Assembly (NCBI RefSeq): GCF_016924755.1
Contig: NZ_JAFFJX010000002.1
Coordinates: 1-64,000 of the forward strand
Length of the DNA: 64,000 nucleotides
Source: Longitalea arenae
Lineage (GTDB): Bacteria > Bacteroidota > Bacteroidia > Chitinophagales > Chitinophagaceae
Direction of reading: 5' to 3'
Shown here: one piece after another, positions 55,395-64,000 of the stretch
Numbering within the stretch: the stretch's first letter is position 1
Layout: each line of letters opens with the position of its first letter
Notes under the pieces: model-generated
Databases searched by the model: none
Told to the model about the DNA's origin: nothing
What the model saw: only the letters and a program-made list of their open reading frames with translations
Position numbers and translations under genes: made by a program

Positions 55395-56177
55395 CTACAC
55401 CGCATAGGTGAACCGCTTTTGCAAGCTGGTAAATAACCGGTCAAGTAATAATCCAACTGCACCGATGATCAATATAGCCACCAGTATTTTGCCTACACTG
55501 CCACCGTTAAATCCTTCTTCCCAGACAAAATATCCGAGACCAATCCCGCCTGATAACATTTCGCCGGCCACGATCACCATCCAGGCCACACCAATCGATA
55601 AGCGTAACCCTGTGAAAATGTGCGGCAGGCTATAGGGCAACATGATCCTTATTATGTATTTCCAAACCGAAAAACCAAATGCTTTACCTACATTCTTATG
55701 ATCCTGGGGAATGTTCGAAACACCAAACGAAGTGTTGATAAGCGTTGGCCAGAGCGAACAAATGAAGATCATGAAGATACTTGCCTTGGGTGAATCCTGG
55801 AAAATGGCCAGCCCCAGCGGAAACCAGGCCAATGGCGAAACAGGCCTTAAGATCTGCATAATGGGATTGATGATGTTCATCATAATGCGGCTGCTTCCCA
55901 GCAAAAACCCTAACGGAATGGCCACTAAACTGCCCAATCCAAAACCAATTCCTACGCGGGCAAGCGAGCTCAATAATTTTATACCGATACCTTTATAATC
56001 GGGTTCGTTTTGGAACGGATCTTTCATTACCTCTTTGAAGGTATCCCAGGTTGCCAGCGGGGAAGGGATCTCTCCTTTAGTGATCCGCGAAACCATATCC
56101 CACATACCCAGTAACAACAACATGCCTGCCACGAAATACATTACCGACCATCCGAGTTTTATAACTTTTGCCTTCAT
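55395..56177 (-). CDS. nrtB: Nitrate ABC transporter permease (NrtB-like)
   Basis: A 260-residue inner-membrane permease of the BPD_transp_1 family with about six segments. The ATPase-contacting EAA-like loop is seen around NIPQDHKNVGKAFGFSVWKYIIRIMLPYSLPHI near residue 150. GVAWMVIVAGEMLSGG near 198 is typical of the nitrate/taurine permease group. It lies 33 bp after the binding-protein gene and 37 bp before the ATPase gene, forming one importer. Confidence 0.88.
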   Translation of the reverse strand: MKAKVIKLGWSVMYFVAGMLLLLGMWDMVSRITKGEIPSPLATWDTFKEVMKDPFQNEPDYKGIGIKLLSSLARVGIGFGLGSLVAIPLGFLLGSSRIMMNIINPIMQILRPVSPLAWFPLGLAIFQDSPKASIFMIFICSLWPTLINTSFGVSNIPQDHKNVGKAFGFSVWKYIIRIMLPYSLPHIFTGLRLSIGVAWMVIVAGEMLSGGIGLGYFVWEEGFNGGSVGKILVAILIIGAVGLLLDRLFTSLQKRFTYAV

Positions 56178-56210
56178 TGTTTTTCTTTTTTTGAATGGCT
56201 AATAATGGGT

Positions 56211-57434
56211 TTACTTTGGCGAAGCAGCGATATATGCTTTCGGATTATTGGGATCAAATGTGGCAGCTTCGATATTCAGCTTAAAGGGCTTCATATCGTC
56301 GGCAGGAACCGCAATGTTCATGCTTTTGGCCACTTCTGCATACACATCATCCATGATCAGTTTATCTGCTATCTCTTTGAAATTGGCCGGCATTGCGCTT
56401 ATGTAACCAAACCGAACATATTGCGACAAAAACCAGATGCCATGCGCTTTTCGCGGAGCATTTACAAATCCATTGTTGTGGAACAGCATATAATCATCCT
56501 TATACTTCTGCACACCGAGATCGCAGCCCAGGTCAGTGCTTCCCATGAGGCGTGCTTCCAGTACAGATACCGGCGCATTTACATAATTGGGACGCGATAA
56601 TATGGCAGCGGCTTTTTTTCGGTTACCCATGTTATCGAGCCACCTGCAGGCTTCGAGCACCGCTTTCATTACATTTTTCAGCGCTTCGCGGTCACCATCG
56701 GCAAATGCCTTATTCACTACGAGGGCTTTTTCAGGATGGTTCTTCCAGATATCCTGTGTAGCAATATGGGTAAAACCGATATTTTGTGAGGCTGCCACGC
56801 CATTCCAGGGCTCGCCCACGCAATACCCTTCCATGTTATCGACCCGCATATTGGCCACCATTTGCGGAGGCGGAATGGTAATGATGCCAATTGATTTTGC
56901 ATTTATGCCACAGGCCGCCAGCCAGGTGCGTAACCAAATATCGTGTGTGCCCCCGGGGAAGGTGTGGGCAAACGTCACTTCTTTCCTGGATTGTACAGAC
57001 TTTAATGCCGCTGCTACTTTTTTAAGTTCTTTAAAGCCAACCAAGCCGCAGAAATCCTTGGAAAGTGTAATGGCCTGGCCATTGTTATTCAACAGCATGG
57101 CGATGCGCATTTCAGAACCGGCTTTACCGCCAATGCCCTGGTACACCGAGAATGGCATCGAAAACAAACAATGTGCACCATCCAGTTCACCATTCAATAC
57201 TTTGTCGCGTACATTCGCCCATGATGCTTCTTTAGTAACCTGTACATCGAGCCCATACTTTTGAAAGAACCCCATTTCCTTGGCGATCACCAGCGGTGCG
57301 CAATCGGTTAAAGGAATAAACCCCAGCTTTATCACTTTTGCCGGCCGGTTTGCGGTGCGATGCACAAACGAGGTTGAAATCACAAAAACAACCAGCGTGG
57401 CAATTAATATTTTTGTTATTTTATACATTTTCAT
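56211..57434 (-). CDS. nrtA: Nitrate ABC transporter substrate-binding protein (NrtA-like)
   Basis: A 407-residue exported protein with an N-terminal hydrophobic signal (ILIATLVVFVISTSFV). No lipobox cysteine is visible, so it is either soluble or membrane-anchored. NrtA/CmpA-family blocks are IKLGFIPLTDCAPLVIAKEMGFF near 35, GELDGAHCLFSMPFSVYQG near 95 and VGEPWNGVAA near 205. It should capture nitrate (nitrite is possible) for the NrtB-NrtD pair. The gene lies 24 bp after the porin gene. Confidence 0.88.
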   Translation of the reverse strand: MKMYKITKILIATLVVFVISTSFVHRTANRPAKVIKLGFIPLTDCAPLVIAKEMGFFQKYGLDVQVTKEASWANVRDKVLNGELDGAHCLFSMPFSVYQGIGGKAGSEMRIAMLLNNNGQAITLSKDFCGLVGFKELKKVAAALKSVQSRKEVTFAHTFPGGTHDIWLRTWLAACGINAKSIGIITIPPPQMVANMRVDNMEGYCVGEPWNGVAASQNIGFTHIATQDIWKNHPEKALVVNKAFADGDREALKNVMKAVLEACRWLDNMGNRKKAAAILSRPNYVNAPVSVLEARLMGSTDLGCDLGVQKYKDDYMLFHNNGFVNAPRKAHGIWFLSQYVRFGYISAMPANFKEIADKLIMDDVYAEVAKSMNIAVPADDMKPFKLNIEAATFDPNNPKAYIAASPK

Positions 57435-57458
57435 TGCAGTTTGATTTTAAGGCCATGA

Positions 57459-59021
57459 TTATTGTTTAATTGCCACTGGTTTGGTGTAGAAGAAATCGGG
57501 GCGGATATTGATCATCAGATATGCCCAATTGGCATTGTGCCTGGCCTGATCCATGGTTCCGCGTTTAATGTACTCGGTACTGTTGTTCGCTTTCATAAAG
57601 GAGTAACCGAGCTCCAGTGTCGTGAATTTGTTGAGTGAATAATTGGCGATAAGATCAAACTCGTATCCTAAGTTTTTGTCGATATTTATTTTATCGGGAT
57701 CGGCGGCATTGGGTACATTCTCTGCCAGCCGGAAATTATGCGCATCGAGGCTTACAAAAAAGAGGTTGGCCTGATACTTTACCTTAAAGTAAGCATCCTG
57801 CAAACCACCTACCGGCGAGCCGGTGCCTACGTAGTAGTAGTCCATATACCCCCAATGTTTATGCGGTGTTCCGTACAGCGGATCAAAGCGGCGCGATTCG
57901 TTAGCGGGTGTGCTGGCATCGTTACCTGATAAATAATCGAAGCCGGGACCAAAGCTGAATCTGCCTTTTTGCAGCGTAAGCATTGCCGTATAATGCGCAG
58001 CGCTAAGGTCTTTTCCATCGCGGTCTTTTCCGCTTTGAAAATAAGCGCCTGCCTGCCAGGCTTTCTTCAGGCCCGATGCATTGCCAATGGTACCATTGAT
58101 CATTAACCCATAGGTAAGCCGGCTGTTTACGCCCTTCACATCATATCTTCTGCCATATACATATCCACCTGAAGCGCTGCCTGCAGAATCGAGGCGGTAT
58201 TTGGAGAAATCATCTTTAAAGAACAATCCTGCAAATTTCGTTTGGCCGAATTTGCGGCTCACGTACAGCATTTGCATGGATTTGTATTGCTGGTTCATGC
58301 CATTGGTGCTCACTGCATTGGCCAACACCGGCGCACCAGCTTTGCTGCTGGCTGCGCTTACCGAACCATTGGGCGCCAAAGGCATCAATCCTGCAGGCGT
58401 AGCTACCAGTACGCCACTTGAATTGGTAACATAAGCGGGCACATTACCGGCAGTATAACTTGTTCCGGTATAACCGAAGGCATCGGTGTTCTGATTAAAG
58501 CCGGCGCCCAGGTCAAGCTGCCAGCCATGGTGTAAAGCTTTTACGAGAACCGCATCGTGGCGGCGGGCCTGTTGCAACCAATCGAGGTCGCCCAGCAAGC
58601 GCACATCATCATATATTAAAGCCTGGCGGCCTATTTTAAAAGAAAGATTGTCGATACCCTTTGTTTTAATGGTGGTATCAGCCACATTCATGAGGGTAAC
58701 TTCTGCCCAGGCTTCATGAACCATCAGTTTGTTTCCATCGGCGTTATTGATAGTGGAAGCATCCTGCCCCCAAACGCGCACGTCCTGAACGGCGAAGTTG
58801 AAGTTTACGCGGTCCCATTTGTAGCCGAAGATCAAACGGGCGCGTTGTGAGGTGAAAAAAGCAGGGTCAGTTCCTTTGGCATTGAGTGTACCGAGTCCAT
58901 CACGTACCTCGGTACGCGTTCTCAGTTGTCCCGCCAATGAAAATTGTGCAACACTGGTGATCGGATCTCCTAAAAAACACACAATTCCGGTTACTGCCAT
59001 GAAAATTAATTTTTTCCTCAT
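57459..59021 (-). CDS. Outer-membrane porin of the alginate-export family
   Basis: A 520-residue protein with a signal peptide ending SVAQF. The mature part is a beta barrel with many short aromatic-flanked strands, and the start FSLAGQLRTRTEVRDG is typical of alginate-export-like porins. In this cluster, just upstream of the nitrate ABC transporter, it most likely lets nitrate or nitrite cross the outer membrane. An inserted loop rich in small residues near 170-230 (GVLVATPAGLMPLAPNGS) may be extracellular or constrict the pore. Substrate is inferred from context only. Confidence 0.82.
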   Translation of the reverse strand: MRKKLIFMAVTGIVCFLGDPITSVAQFSLAGQLRTRTEVRDGLGTLNAKGTDPAFFTSQRARLIFGYKWDRVNFNFAVQDVRVWGQDASTINNADGNKLMVHEAWAEVTLMNVADTTIKTKGIDNLSFKIGRQALIYDDVRLLGDLDWLQQARRHDAVLVKALHHGWQLDLGAGFNQNTDAFGYTGTSYTAGNVPAYVTNSSGVLVATPAGLMPLAPNGSVSAASSKAGAPVLANAVSTNGMNQQYKSMQMLYVSRKFGQTKFAGLFFKDDFSKYRLDSAGSASGGYVYGRRYDVKGVNSRLTYGLMINGTIGNASGLKKAWQAGAYFQSGKDRDGKDLSAAHYTAMLTLQKGRFSFGPGFDYLSGNDASTPANESRRFDPLYGTPHKHWGYMDYYYVGTGSPVGGLQDAYFKVKYQANLFFVSLDAHNFRLAENVPNAADPDKINIDKNLGYEFDLIANYSLNKFTTLELGYSFMKANNSTEYIKRGTMDQARHNANWAYLMINIRPDFFYTKPVAIKQ

Positions 59022-59073
59022 AATTTTGTTTTGGTTGTTTAAGACGATGATTCATTTGTCGTGATTTGCTTCC

Positions 59074-59106
59074 CCCCGGTCAGACTGCCATCTGCCGGGG
59101 TTTTTT
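59074..59106 (+). terminator. Plus-strand terminator upstream of the porin gene
   Basis: CCCCGG with CAGA pairs with TCTG and CCGGGG (59074-59100), followed by six T on the plus strand. All genes here are on the minus strand, so the transcript it would end is unknown. A second GC hairpin, GCCCGGC/GCCGGGC at 59232-59251, follows the nirD stop codon and may act on the minus strand. Confidence 0.5.
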
Positions 59107-59261
59107 ATTCGGTTTTGGCGTTTTTTGTTCTTACCATGCAGTGAATTTTAATAAGCAATTTGGTTTGGGATATGGCAGGCAATCGTTCAAACGCATAAGC
59201 AGGCAACCGATAGAATCATCTCTTACAACCGGCCCGGCTTTCCTGCCGGGCGTCATCATTA

Positions 59262-59618
59262 CTACTCGTTATGTTCTATACCTATATATACCAGGTCATT
59301 TTCAATTTTTACAGGATATGTTTTTATGTCGCCGCAATCATCTCCACTTAAACATTTCCCGGAACTCAGTGAAAATGTCTTTTTGTGAAACGGACATGCC
59401 ACCTTGGGCTCATCATTTTGTGTTCCGATCATGCCGCGGCTTAAGGCCATTTGCTGGCGGTGCGGACACATATTCTGCGTTGCATACCACTCACCACGGC
59501 GGCTGAAATTGAACAAAGCAATTTGTTCATCCTGGTATTTTACACATACACCTCCGTTTTGGGGCACGTCTGTTGTTCGGCAGGCTAAAAACCAGGTAAG
59601 TACTTTTTCTTGTATCAT
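59262..59618 (-). CDS. nirD: Nitrite reductase small subunit, Rieske type
   Basis: A 118-residue Rieske [2Fe-2S] protein. Ligand pairs are C51-H53 in MCPHRQQM and C75-H78 in CPFHKKTF. The protein matches the small subunit of NAD(P)H-dependent assimilatory nitrite reductase, which partners NirB in reducing nitrite to ammonia. The start is set at MIQEKVLTWF; the frame is open 15 codons upstream, but the domain begins right here. About 500 bp of repeat DNA separates it from nirB. Confidence 0.9.
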   Translation of the reverse strand: MIQEKVLTWFLACRTTDVPQNGGVCVKYQDEQIALFNFSRRGEWYATQNMCPHRQQMALSRGMIGTQNDEPKVACPFHKKTFSLSSGKCLSGDDCGDIKTYPVKIENDLVYIGIEHNE

Positions 59619-60114
59619 AAACGTGTGATTGTGTTTACAAAAAATTCCCTGTTCAGCTTTCACTGATCATATTTTTCTTATGGCGTTAAATGGGGAAAAA
59701 TTCAACTGGCAATGGGCAACGGGCAGTTAGCAACCGGCAATTAGCAATTCGTGCATTTTCGAACTCGTCAACAGGTTCAAACTACCCGAACTTTTTTGTC
59801 CATTGCTTATTGTCCTTTGCCTATTGTCCTATAGCAGGCAAACAATCGTTAGAATATGCAGCAAACACCAGCCAATAGGCGGTCAGCCACATAGTAATTG
59901 TGTGTGTGAGTGTTTTAGTATATCAGAAACGTTATCAGAAGAATTGGCAATGATCTTTCGATCCGGTGCACGTTGCCAACTGTATGTGTTGCTTATTATC
60001 TCTTGCCTTTTTGTCAATGGCCTTTTATTACCCAACCTCATTCCGCCTTTAGGGCTAATACGAATACCTGTATTTTCATTATCACATTATCAACTTATCA
60101 CATTATCACATTGC
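59619..60114. other. Gene-free gap with word repeats between nirD and nirB
   Basis: GGCAATGGGCAACGGGCAG and TTAGCAACCGGCAATTAGC words at 59707-59752 face inverted words TGTCCATTGCTTATTGTCC at 59797-59831. CACATTATCAACTTATCAC words lie at 60081-60115 next to the nirB stop codon. Short ORFs in the gap are not convincing. Confidence 0.6.
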
Positions 60115-62616
60115 TTATTTCCATTCCTTCGCTCTTTTCTGTTCGCGCATGGGCTCAAACTGTATCGAAGGATCTTTTGCTTCCGGTGCATTTACGAAAT
60201 GGGTGAAACGTTTGCGGATCTCAGGATTTTCTACCGCTTCTTTCCATTCGCATTTATAATTATCTACCAGCGTTTGCATTTCTGCTTCCAGTTGTTCCGC
60301 AATGCCCAGGCTGTCGTTCACCACAACATTGCGCAGATAATCGATGCCACCTTCCATTTTATTCAACCAGGTAGCTGTACGGGTCAAGGGATCGGCCGTT
60401 TTGATATAGAACATCAAAAAGCGATCGATATATTTAATACAGGTTTCAGAATCAAGGTCGGTAGCTAATAACAATGCATGCTGGGGTTTTGAACCGCCGT
60501 TGCCGCACACATAGAGGTTCCATCCTTTTTCTGTAGCAATGATGCCGAAATCTTTGCTTTGCGCTTCGGCACATTCGCGGATACATCCTGATACAGCCGA
60601 CTTCAATTTATGCGGTGCACGCAGGCCGCGGTATCTTTCTTCGATCTGAATGGCGAAGCTAACGCTGTCGTGCAGGCCAAAGCGGCACCAGGTACTGCCC
60701 ACGCAGCTTTTTACCGTGCGCAGCGCTTTGCCATAAGCGTGGCCGCTTTCGAAACCGGCCGCGATCAGCTCAGACCAAATGGCTGGAAGATCGTTCACAT
60801 GGGCGCCGAAAAGATCTATGCGCTGACCACCGGTGATCTTTGTATATAGATTGTATTTCTTGGCTACTTCACCTATTACGATCAGTTTATCGGGCGTGAT
60901 CTCACCGCCGGGGATGCGGGGTACTACTGAATACGTACCGCCTTTTTGAATGTTTGCCAAAAAGCGGTCATTGCTATCCTGGGCAGTATCGTTTCCTTTT
61001 GCAAGGATCATGTCATTCCACAAGCTGGCTAATATCGAGGCTACTGGCGGTTTACATAATTCGCAACCATCGCCGGTACCCAGTTTATCCAACACTTCGT
61101 CGAAGGTCATCAGCTTATGCACTTTAACCAGGTCGTACAATTCCTGACGGCTGTAATTAAAGTGTTCGCAGATAACATTCCGTATATATTTTCCCTGCGA
61201 TTTAAGCGCATGAGTGATCAGGTCTTTTACCATGGGAACGCAGCCACCGCAGCCAGTACCCGCTTTTGTGCATTTTTTAATGGCATCCATGGTTTCATTG
61301 CCATCGCATACTGCGCTGCAAATATCTCCTTTGGAGACGCTTTCGCAACTGCAGATCAGGGCATCATCAGGCAGGCTTCCTACACCGGCGCCGCCTTCAT
61401 TACCAGATCCGCCGCGGGCGCCGAGGATCACATCTTCAGGATTCGGCGGCAATACCACTTTGTTCTTGGTTGTTTGCAGCAACATATTATATGCGTCTGC
61501 ATCGCCTATCAGAATGCCACCTAATAAATATTTTCCGTCGGGAGAAACATTGATGCGTTTGTATACGCCCTTCATGGAATCTTCCAGCACAATGGTCTTT
61601 CCTTCTGCAGCAGCTACAAACGGATCGCCAAAGCTGGCTACATCAACACCGATCAGCTTCAGCTTGGTGCTCATATCAAAACCGGTGAACAGTTTGTCGC
61701 CGCCTGTTAAGTTAGCAGCTACCACTTCGGCCATTTCATAACCTGGAGCTACCAGGCCATAGATCATACCATTATGTAAAGCACATTCGCCGATGGCGAA
61801 GATGAAGGGATCGGCTGTTCCTAATTTATCATTCACTACAATACCACCGCGGTGACCAGTTTCCAGTCCGGCCAGTTTGGCCAGCTCATCGCGGGGTTTT
61901 ATACCGGCAGAAATGACCAGCATATCTACATCCAGCCTGGTATCGTCGGTGAACTGCATGCCGGTAATGAACTGGTCGCCGAGTATTTCCGAAGTATTCT
62001 TGCTGGTATGAATAGAAAGGCCCAGTGATTCGAGTTTTGTTTTTAAGATATTGGAGCCGGCCTCATCGATCTGGCGGGGCATAAGGCGCGGTGCAAATTC
62101 AATTACATGGGTATTGGTAACGCCCAGGTCGAGCATGGCTTTAGCAGCTTCCAAACCCAGCAGACCGCCGCCGATCACTGCCCCGGTCTTTGCTTTTTTA
62201 GCATAAGCGGTCATTAGTTCCAGGTCTTCGATGGTGCGGTAAATAAATACACCTTCTTTTTCAACCCCGGGAATGGGCGGAACAAAAGCTGCAGAACCGG
62301 TAGCCAGGATCAGATAATCGTATGATTCAGTAATACCGTGGTGAGAACGCACGGTTTTATTATCGCGGTCGATATAAGAGATGGGATCTCCCAGGTAAAG
62401 CCTGATATTTCTCTCGGCATACCAGTCGAGACCAGCCATGGTAAGATCGTCGGCTGTTTTTCCGGCAAAATATTCGCTCAAATGCACGCGATCATAAGCC
62501 GGGCGGGTTTCTTCGCCAAAAACAACAATTTCAAACTGCCCGGGTTGGGCTTTGGCTGTCAGTTTTTCACAAAACTTGTAACCAACCATTCCATTGCCAA
62601 TAACAACTATTTTCAT
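60115..62616 (-). CDS. nirB: Assimilatory nitrite reductase large subunit
   Basis: An 833-residue cytoplasmic enzyme reducing nitrite to ammonia with NAD(P)H. Order of domains: FAD/NAD(P)H oxidoreductase (about 1-400; KIVVIGNGMVGYKF, GAVIGGGLLGLEAA), BFD-like [2Fe-2S] (about 415-470; CSCESV, GTGCGGC), then the nitrite/sulfite reductase part from about 540. Its siroheme/[4Fe-4S] cysteines lie in CVGSTWC and GCIRECAEA at about 637-680. The start at MKIVVIGNG was chosen because the FAD fold begins there; an upstream ATG would add seven residues. Divergent from the FNR-type gene. Confidence 0.95.
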   Translation of the reverse strand: MKIVVIGNGMVGYKFCEKLTAKAQPGQFEIVVFGEETRPAYDRVHLSEYFAGKTADDLTMAGLDWYAERNIRLYLGDPISYIDRDNKTVRSHHGITESYDYLILATGSAAFVPPIPGVEKEGVFIYRTIEDLELMTAYAKKAKTGAVIGGGLLGLEAAKAMLDLGVTNTHVIEFAPRLMPRQIDEAGSNILKTKLESLGLSIHTSKNTSEILGDQFITGMQFTDDTRLDVDMLVISAGIKPRDELAKLAGLETGHRGGIVVNDKLGTADPFIFAIGECALHNGMIYGLVAPGYEMAEVVAANLTGGDKLFTGFDMSTKLKLIGVDVASFGDPFVAAAEGKTIVLEDSMKGVYKRINVSPDGKYLLGGILIGDADAYNMLLQTTKNKVVLPPNPEDVILGARGGSGNEGGAGVGSLPDDALICSCESVSKGDICSAVCDGNETMDAIKKCTKAGTGCGGCVPMVKDLITHALKSQGKYIRNVICEHFNYSRQELYDLVKVHKLMTFDEVLDKLGTGDGCELCKPPVASILASLWNDMILAKGNDTAQDSNDRFLANIQKGGTYSVVPRIPGGEITPDKLIVIGEVAKKYNLYTKITGGQRIDLFGAHVNDLPAIWSELIAAGFESGHAYGKALRTVKSCVGSTWCRFGLHDSVSFAIQIEERYRGLRAPHKLKSAVSGCIRECAEAQSKDFGIIATEKGWNLYVCGNGGSKPQHALLLATDLDSETCIKYIDRFLMFYIKTADPLTRTATWLNKMEGGIDYLRNVVVNDSLGIAEQLEAEMQTLVDNYKCEWKEAVENPEIRKRFTHFVNAPEAKDPSIQFEPMREQKRAKEWK

Positions 62617-62943
62617 AATCTGCGTATTTAAGGTCATTTAATTTTCCGCAGCAATCGTTAAACATTAAATAAAATCACATGTAATACTAAAATGGCAATT
62701 CGCTAAAAAATTAACCGTTGTTTTGTGATCTGTGTAATAAAAATAAGGCGTTTTTGTTATTATTTTTACTGTGAATTAGAATATCATTAATATATTTATT
62801 TTGCCAATGTGTAATTAATTGAAATTTTCCAGGAACTTTGAGGGCAGAAACTGCAACTCCCGGTTCTTTTTGCCGCTAATGCGGTTTTGCGGCAGAATTT
62901 GGGTAGAAACTTATATTAAATTATTTTACATATAAACTTTCCT
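62617..62943. promoter_or_regulatory. Divergent control region between nirB and the FNR-type gene
   Basis: This very A/T-rich 327-bp gap must carry both promoters. TGTGATCTGTGT near 62726 and ACTGTGAATTAGAATATCA near 62770 contain Crp/Fnr-like half-sites, but no perfect dyad is seen. GCCGC/GCGGC near 62872-62895 can form a hairpin on the regulator side. No riboswitch was recognised. Confidence 0.4.
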
Positions 62944-63633
62944 GTGAAAAGAAATAAACATGGTTGTGATCTGAAAAGCTGTTTTCTGTGCCGGCTCTGC
63001 TCAAAGGACTGGTTGCCGGCCATTGATGTGCATCGTCAAAGCTTTCATGTGAACAAAGGCGAAATACTGTTCACTGAAGGAAGCGAGGTTACCGGGATAT
63101 ACTTTATATATAAAGGCACTTTCAAAGTGCATAAAAAATGGACCGACGACAAAGAGATGATCGTTCGACTGGCCAAGAACGGCGCCATCCTGGGGCATCG
63201 CGGTTTGGGTAATGATATATACTATCCGGTGTCGGCAACAGCCCTGGAGCCTTCAGAAGTTTGCTTTATTGATCTCGGCTTCTTTCAATCGACCCTTAAG
63301 GTGAATTATCAATTCCTCTACGAGCTGATGATGTTCTTTGCCGGCGAATTGAAGGAATCAGAAAAAAAGATGCGCAACCTGGCCCATATGCCGGTCAAAG
63401 GCAGAATAGCCCAGGCCCTGCTTTCGATGTCAGCAAAATTCGGAACAACTGCAGAAGGGTTTATTGATATCACGCTGAGCCGGCAAGACCTGGCATCCTA
63501 TACAGGTACTACTTATGAAACGGTATTCAGAATAATGAATGAACTGGTTTTGGAAGGCAGCATTGCTTTATCGGGTAAAAACATTTCGATCTTAAATGCC
63601 GATAAGCTGCATGAACATGCCGGTTCATCATAA
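62944..63633 (+). CDS. Crp/Fnr-family regulator with FNR-like cysteine cluster
   Basis: A 229-residue regulator starting at GTG. The N-terminus carries four cysteines (C8, C13, C16, C19 in GCDLKSCFLCRLC). A further cysteine C107 in EVCFIDLGFF lies in the position of E. coli FNR C122, so an oxygen- or NO-sensitive [4Fe-4S] cluster is likely. A cyclic-nucleotide-binding fold (about 25-140) and a winged helix (LSRQDLASYTGTTYETVFRIMNEL, about 178-202) follow. It is divergent from nirB and is the natural candidate to control the nitrate/nitrite genes. The recognition helix (ETVFR) differs from FNR (ETISR), so its target may differ too. Confidence 0.88.
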   Translation: MKRNKHGCDLKSCFLCRLCSKDWLPAIDVHRQSFHVNKGEILFTEGSEVTGIYFIYKGTFKVHKKWTDDKEMIVRLAKNGAILGHRGLGNDIYYPVSATALEPSEVCFIDLGFFQSTLKVNYQFLYELMMFFAGELKESEKKMRNLAHMPVKGRIAQALLSMSAKFGTTAEGFIDITLSRQDLASYTGTTYETVFRIMNELVLEGSIALSGKNISILNADKLHEHAGSS

Positions 63634-63705
63634 ACGGTTTCCGTTCTGCACCAACCTTTGTTCGATGGAAACAAGATATTGTTTTAATTAAAATAATTTT
63701 TAGTA

Positions 63706-64000
63706 GTGGCAGCTTCAAACCAACCCGAACTGATTGTAGCAGGCGCAGGCGCCGGTGATCCCGAACTCATAACATTAAAAGCATACCGCCTTTTGCAGGA
63801 AGTGCCGGTCGTATTATATGATAACCTCGTGAACAAAACGTTGTTGGATCATACCAAACCTGATTGTGAGAACATCTATGTGGGTAAACTGCCCTACGGT
63901 GAATACACGCCACAGGAGCAGATCAATGAACTGATCAAAGAAAAAGCTTTTTCAAAAGGGAAGGTCTTACGCCTGAAAGGGGGTGATCCTTTTATTTTCG
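63706..64000 (+). CDS. cobA: Uroporphyrinogen-III C-methyltransferase, truncated by the window end
   Basis: The frame opens at GTG 63706 and runs off the window. The 98 visible residues include the SAM-binding loop VAGAGAGDPELITLKA near residue 11, the YDNLVNKTLL block, VGKLPYGEYTPQEQIN and RLKGGDPFIF. All are signatures of SUMT, which makes precorrin-2, the precursor of siroheme. Siroheme is the cofactor of NirB in the same cluster. It lies 72 bp after the FNR-type gene, probably co-transcribed. Whether it is a stand-alone CobA or the start of a CysG-type fusion cannot be seen. Confidence 0.9.
   Translation, partial: MAASNQPELIVAGAGAGDPELITLKAYRLLQEVPVVLYDNLVNKTLLDHTKPDCENIYVGKLPYGEYTPQEQINELIKEKAFSKGKVLRLKGGDPFIF

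Overview
This window looks like chromosomal DNA from a Bacteroidota bacterium, most likely of the Chitinophagaceae (Niastella/Chitinophaga type). That placement is an inference from gene content: two SusC/SusD pairs, a Bacteroidota-type ECF sigma/FecR pair, sparse Shine-Dalgarno sequences, promoter elements of the TAnnTTTG type, and Bacteroidota-type secreted carbohydrate enzymes. No rRNA, tRNA, CRISPR array or intact transposon is visible.

Layout. 1-10.9 kb holds assorted single genes: a secreted zinc metalloprotease, a hypothetical protein, a truncated hemoglobin, a YciE/YciF-like ferritin-fold protein, an MFS permease, a ClC chloride channel/antiporter, a beta-barrel protein and a zinc-ribbon protein. 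10.9-43.4 kb is a large pectin locus read mostly on the minus strand. It encodes pectate lyase, pectin methylesterase, acetylesterases, polygalacturonase, a GH43 enzyme, an unsaturated galacturonyl hydrolase, two SusCD import pairs, an ExuT-type permease and the complete galacturonate route UxaC-UxaB-UxaA-KdgK-Eda. One SusCD pair follows an ECF sigma/FecR pair and its SusC has an STN domain. The other stands divergent to a LacI-family regulator. Three promoters (susC2, pectate lyase, polygalacturonase) share a module in which a LacI-type operator, an ATATCT block and a -7 element keep identical spacing.

43.4-46.8 kb carries rpiA and a MocR-type regulator with its own palindromic operator, embedded in unusual repeat DNA. 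46.8-64 kb is a nitrate/nitrite assimilation cluster: mobA, a SelW-like protein, a rubredoxin fused to a reductase-like scaffold lacking the cofactor cysteines, a fused nitrate reductase/FAD reductase, a NarK-type permease, an Nrt ABC transporter, an outer-membrane porin, nirD and nirB. A divergent FNR-type regulator with a cysteine cluster and the start of a siroheme-synthesis methyltransferase (cobA) close the window.

The most unusual structure is in the gaps between genes. Many intergenic spaces, including those inside operons, are built from short near-identical words of about 8-20 nt. Several are arranged as word arm, GC-rich hairpin, inverted word arm. Two longer arrays stand out: an 82-bp tandem repeat after the MocR gene and a roughly 410-bp array of about 20-nt T-tract words upstream of rpiA.
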